This document shows, in pieces, positions 61,010 through 64,000 of a DNA stretch of 64,000 nucleotides. The notes under the pieces were generated by a model. It worked only from the letters and a program-made list of their open reading frames with translations, did not search any database and was not told the origin of the DNA. Each line of letters starts with the position of its first letter. Position 1 is the first letter of the stretch. The stretch covers positions 62,001 to 126,000 of the forward strand of contig CALCLY010000025.1 of assembly GCA_937966555.1 (NCBI GenBank), read 5' to 3'. The DNA is from CALCLY01 sp900552775 (GTDB taxonomy: Bacteria > Bacillota > Clostridia > UMGS1883 > UMGS1540). The position numbers were made by a program, and so were the translations under genes.

Positions 61010-62956
61010 ATGAAAAATTCGCTTAACTCAATTATAATCGCCGCATGTCTGATTTTCACGGCAGTAACAATTATAGACGGTGTGGCACCGGTAAAATACG
61101 ATATAAACGTAGGGGACACGAGCCCCGTGGATGTATATGCGCCGAGAAGCGTTGTGGACAAGTCGATGACCGAAAAGCAGAAAGAAACGGCTGCCGCAGC
61201 CGTTGAGCCGCAGTATGAACTTGACAATAACATAACGCTTGACGCCGAAAGAAATCTCGCAAACCTTTTTAACGAAATAGAGAAGACACGCGGCGGCAAT
61301 ACTTCAAGTTACAGAAGCGAATATTGCATGTCGCTTACGGAAACGGAGTATCAGAACTTTAAAAATACCGTAACGGACATACATCAAAGCATCATAACAA
61401 AAGGCGTTATAGATGTGGACGAATCGCTTAATGAGGCAAAAGAGCAGCTGCGTTCTTCTTTGCATAATGAAGACGCTGTTAACGCCGCTCTTGATATTCT
61501 GAGAAAAACGCTGGAAGTAAATAAAATTTACAGTGAAGCGAAAACGAATGAAGCAATAGAACATGCCAAAGAGCAGGTGCAGAGTGTTACTTACAAAAAA
61601 GATCAGGTTATTGTCCGCCGCGGAGATATTATCACTCAGTCGCAATATGCGGTGCTCTCGGAACTGGGACTTATAAAAGGCAACGAATCTTCAAGACTTT
61701 GGCAGATAGCCGGAGCAATACTTTTGGTTTTAATGTGTTTTGCAATTGTGTCTTTATACGTTTCGGGCAGACGCTCAAAACATATTTTTACGCCGAAAAT
61801 ACGTGCCATGGCGGCGGTGATAACTTTCCTTTCCGTCTTAATGGCGCTTCTCGGGAAAAGCGACAGTTTTGATGAATATCTGATTCCGCTTGCGGCAGGA
61901 AGCATATTGCTTGCCGTCTTAACGGAAATTAAATTTGCGATGCTTTTAAACACCGTGATAGCTGTTATAGCCTCAATAACAATAGGCGGTGATATATTCT
62001 ATTTTGCCGCAATGTTTATTGCCGGCTGCATGGGAATATATATTTATTCAAATGTTTCACAGAGAAGCAGCCTTGTATTTTCGTCAATATTATTGTGTCT
62101 TTCCAATGCTGTGGTATTTTTTGTGCTTTCCATGCTGCAGGGTACGGAAATTAAAGAGGGACTTTTAAGAGCTCTGAGCGGAATAGGTTCGGGCGTTATT
62201 TCTTCAATACTTGTTATGGGTACGCTGCCGGTTTGGGAGAATATGTTTGATATTGTAACTCCGTTCAGACTGACAGAACTTGCAAACCCGAATCAGCCTC
62301 TTTTGAAAAGACTGCTTTTGGAAGCTCCCGGAACATACCACCACAGCCTTATGGTGGGAAATCTTGCGGAAGCCGCATGTGAGGCGCTCGGCGGAAACTA
62401 TCTTCTTGCAAGAACTGGCGCATATTATCATGATGTGGGTAAAATAGCACATCCCGATATGTTTACGGAAAACCAATACGGGGTTAATCCGCATGATGCA
62501 CTGCCGGCGGAGGAAAGTGCCGCAATTATTATAAACCATGTAAAAGACGGGTTGCGTTTTGCCAAAGAGTATAAACTGCCCGAAGCTATATATCGCATTA
62601 TTCTTACTCACCACGGAAAGAGCAAAGTAATGTTTTTCTATCACCGTGCAAAAGAGCAGGGCGGTGAAGTTGACGAAAAGCTTTTCACGTATGACGGGGA
62701 CTATCCGCGCACAAGAGAAGAAGCGGTTGTAATGCTTGCAGATTCAACTGAGGCTGCGGTTCGCTCGCTGGATATTAAAAGCGAAGATGAAATAGATAAA
62801 ATGATAGACAAAATAATACGCATGAAGCTTGATGACGGTCAGCTTGCGCACTGCCCGCTTAATTTAAATGAAATAGAAATCATTAAGGAAACATTTGCCA
62901 AGGTTTTCGGCGGATATTTTCACACAAGAATAAAATATCCCGATGATGACAAATAA
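61010..62956 (+). CDS. pgpH: 7TM-HD cyclic-di-AMP phosphodiesterase PgpH
   Basis: A 648-residue membrane phosphodiesterase that hydrolyses c-di-AMP to pApA. One N-terminal helix (near 5-22) and an extracellular sensor domain (about 30-240) are followed by seven membrane helices (about 240-420). The cytosolic HD domain contains TYHHSLMVGNLAEAACEAL, then YYHDVGKIAHPDMF near 475 and the later metal histidines in THHG and ADSTEAAVRSL. ATG 61010 is supported by AGAGGG; a TTG at 61004 would overlap phoH. It sits in the conserved phoH-pgpH-ybeY-era order. Length is slightly below the Bacillus and Listeria proteins (about 710-720). Confidence 0.93.
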   Translation: MKNSLNSIIIAACLIFTAVTIIDGVAPVKYDINVGDTSPVDVYAPRSVVDKSMTEKQKETAAAAVEPQYELDNNITLDAERNLANLFNEIEKTRGGNTSSYRSEYCMSLTETEYQNFKNTVTDIHQSIITKGVIDVDESLNEAKEQLRSSLHNEDAVNAALDILRKTLEVNKIYSEAKTNEAIEHAKEQVQSVTYKKDQVIVRRGDIITQSQYAVLSELGLIKGNESSRLWQIAGAILLVLMCFAIVSLYVSGRRSKHIFTPKIRAMAAVITFLSVLMALLGKSDSFDEYLIPLAAGSILLAVLTEIKFAMLLNTVIAVIASITIGGDIFYFAAMFIAGCMGIYIYSNVSQRSSLVFSSILLCLSNAVVFFVLSMLQGTEIKEGLLRALSGIGSGVISSILVMGTLPVWENMFDIVTPFRLTELANPNQPLLKRLLLEAPGTYHHSLMVGNLAEAACEALGGNYLLARTGAYYHDVGKIAHPDMFTENQYGVNPHDALPAEESAAIIINHVKDGLRFAKEYKLPEAIYRIILTHHGKSKVMFFYHRAKEQGGEVDEKLFTYDGDYPRTREEAVVMLADSTEAAVRSLDIKSEDEIDKMIDKIIRMKLDDGQLAHCPLNLNEIEIIKETFAKVFGGYFHTRIKYPDDDK

Positions 62957-62976
62957 AATGTAAAGAAGGTTTTTTT

Positions 62977-63444
62977 ACGGTTTACATTAGAAACGAACAA
63001 AGCAAAAAAAGATTTACAAGAGGGATGAGAGACCTCATACGAAATGCTGTAAATACCGTTATGTCTGACGTAGGCGCGGGAGATTTTGAGGTTTCCGTAT
63101 TAATAACGGATGATGAAAAAATACAAAAAATAAACAAAGAGTTTCGCGGGATTGACAAAAAGACCGATGTTTTGTCTTTCCCTATGTTTGAATTTGACGA
63201 AGTTGAAAAACCGTGTGCTGAGTTTGAAGGAGAGACAGAACTCGGAGACATTGTAATTTCGCTTGAAACCGCATTTTCTCAGGCTGAGGAATACGGACAC
63301 AGTGCAGCGCGCGAGATGGCATTTCTTACGGTGCATTCAATGCTGCATCTTTTCGGATATGACCATATGGAGGAAAACGACAGAATAAAAATGAGAGCGA
63401 GAGAGGAATATTTTCTTTCAAAGCTCGGACTGGAGAGAGAATAA
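62977..63444 (+). CDS. ybeY: rRNA maturation endoribonuclease YbeY, with apparent ACG start
   Basis: A zinc metalloprotein needed for 16S rRNA 3'-end maturation. The metal site is complete: TVHSMLHLFGYDHMEEND, with three histidines in HxxxHxxxxxH. The first ATG in frame (63025) would begin MRDLIRNAVN and remove the N-terminal beta strand that the family conserves. Upstream in the same frame the sequence reads ACG-GTT-TAC-ATT-AGA-AAC-GAA (VYIRNE after the start codon), as expected for the YbeY N-terminus. AGAAGG stands exactly 7 nt before the ACG. I therefore place the start at ACG 62977 (156 residues); an annotation using ATG 63025 gives 139 residues. It is followed directly by era. Confidence 0.8.
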   Translation, partial: TVYIRNEQSKKRFTRGMRDLIRNAVNTVMSDVGAGDFEVSVLITDDEKIQKINKEFRGIDKKTDVLSFPMFEFDEVEKPCAEFEGETELGDIVISLETAFSQAEEYGHSAAREMAFLTVHSMLHLFGYDHMEENDRIKMRAREEYFLSKLGLERE

Positions 63445-64000
63445 ATGAATGACGGTTTTAAGTCGGCTTTTATAGCTGTGCTCGGCAGACCGAATGCCGG
63501 AAAATCAACGCTTATAAACAGAATAGTCGGAGAAAAAATCTCGATTGTGTCAAAAAAGCCGCAGACAACACGAAATAAAATTCTGGGAATATTAACGGAA
63601 GAAAATTGCCAGTATATCTTTGTTGACACACCCGGAGTGCATAAGGACAAGACCAAACTCGGAAAATATATGAACGATGCCGCGTTTTCCTCTGCCGGAG
63701 ACGCTGACGGGGCGGTTCTGATGATAGACGCTCAAAAAGGAATAGGAACGCCGGAGGAAAGAATAGCCGAAGAACTTAAAAAAGACAAAATCCCGACGGT
63801 TTTGGGAATAAATAAATCCGATTCCGTAAAAAAAGAAGAACTTTTGCCACTTATTGCAGAGGCTTCCGCTTTTATGGATTTTGAAGCAATAGTGCCGCTG
63901 AGTGCGCTGACGGGCGACGGCGTTTCCGAACTTATGAAAGAATTGTCAAAATTTTTGGAAGAAGGACCCATGTATTTCCCTGAAGATTCTATGACGGACA
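63445..64000 (+). CDS. era: GTPase Era, N-terminal part (cut by the window edge)
   Basis: The first 185 residues of Era, a GTPase that checks the 3' end of 16S rRNA and 30S assembly. G motifs: GRPNAGKSTLINR (G1, near 13), TRNKI (G2), VDTPGVHK (G3, near 60), NKSD (G4, near 124) and the SAL segment (G5, near 151). The C-terminal KH domain lies beyond the window. The ATG follows the ybeY stop with no gap (TAAATG), so the two are coupled. Confidence 0.96.
   Translation, partial: MNDGFKSAFIAVLGRPNAGKSTLINRIVGEKISIVSKKPQTTRNKILGILTEENCQYIFVDTPGVHKDKTKLGKYMNDAAFSSAGDADGAVLMIDAQKGIGTPEERIAEELKKDKIPTVLGINKSDSVKKEELLPLIAEASAFMDFEAIVPLSALTGDGVSELMKELSKFLEEGPMYFPEDSMTD

Overview
The window reads as chromosome of an anaerobic, endospore-forming clostridial Firmicute that degrades polysaccharides. 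Evidence: Firmicute-type housekeeping blocks (ftsQ-ftsZ, scpA-scpB, yqfC-yqfD-phoH-pgpH-ybeY-era), several spore genes (uninterrupted sigK, ytfJ, ylbJ, yqfC, yqfD), a trimeric [FeFe] hydrogenase of the electron-bifurcating type, S-layer (SLH) proteins, and large secreted lyases and glycosidases. Family assignments are from my own reading of the sequences; no database search was run. No rRNA, tRNA, CRISPR array, transposase or phage gene was recognised.

Layout. 1-2270: end of murA, then ftsQ and ftsZ. 2316-4482: a 53-residue minus-strand ORF, an unknown secreted protein, and a TetR regulator with a small membrane protein. 5051-10694: a YabE-like G5/3D cell-wall protein, lysA, a site-2 protease, scpA, scpB, a DUF2953 protein and ytfJ. 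10776-16227: sigK (minus), a truncated-looking ORF, a diguanylate cyclase and a large EAL protein.

16528-27452 is the most unusual metabolic locus. An RpiR-type phosphosugar regulator faces a tight nine-gene operon: an FAD-linked 2-hydroxyacid-oxidase-like protein, an Fe-S partner, a class II aldolase, a PfkB kinase, IolB, an FGGY kinase, a single-chain EtfB-EtfA fusion, a NagA-like deacetylase and a NagB-like isomerase. It joins the lower inositol-type route (IolB, kinase, aldolase) to a flavin/ETF oxidation module like that of bifurcating lactate dehydrogenase, with no transporter.

27537-51364 is a polysaccharide-use region: an AraC regulator, three paralogous heparinase II/III-family proteins (two exported, one without a signal peptide), two large secreted lectin-like proteins, two SLH proteins, a Gfo/Idh oxidoreductase and a multidomain GH43 enzyme. 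A C-terminal module of about 95 residues recurs in three of the secreted proteins.

51567-55701 encodes the HydC-HydB-HydA hydrogenase. After a MITE-like repeat come an M20 amidohydrolase, ylbJ (minus), and the conserved yqfC-to-era block, cut at the right edge inside era. ybeY appears to begin at an ACG codon. Intergenic repeats sit just past stop codons at several places (10745-10774, 16234-16477, 49376-49396, 55721-56041).
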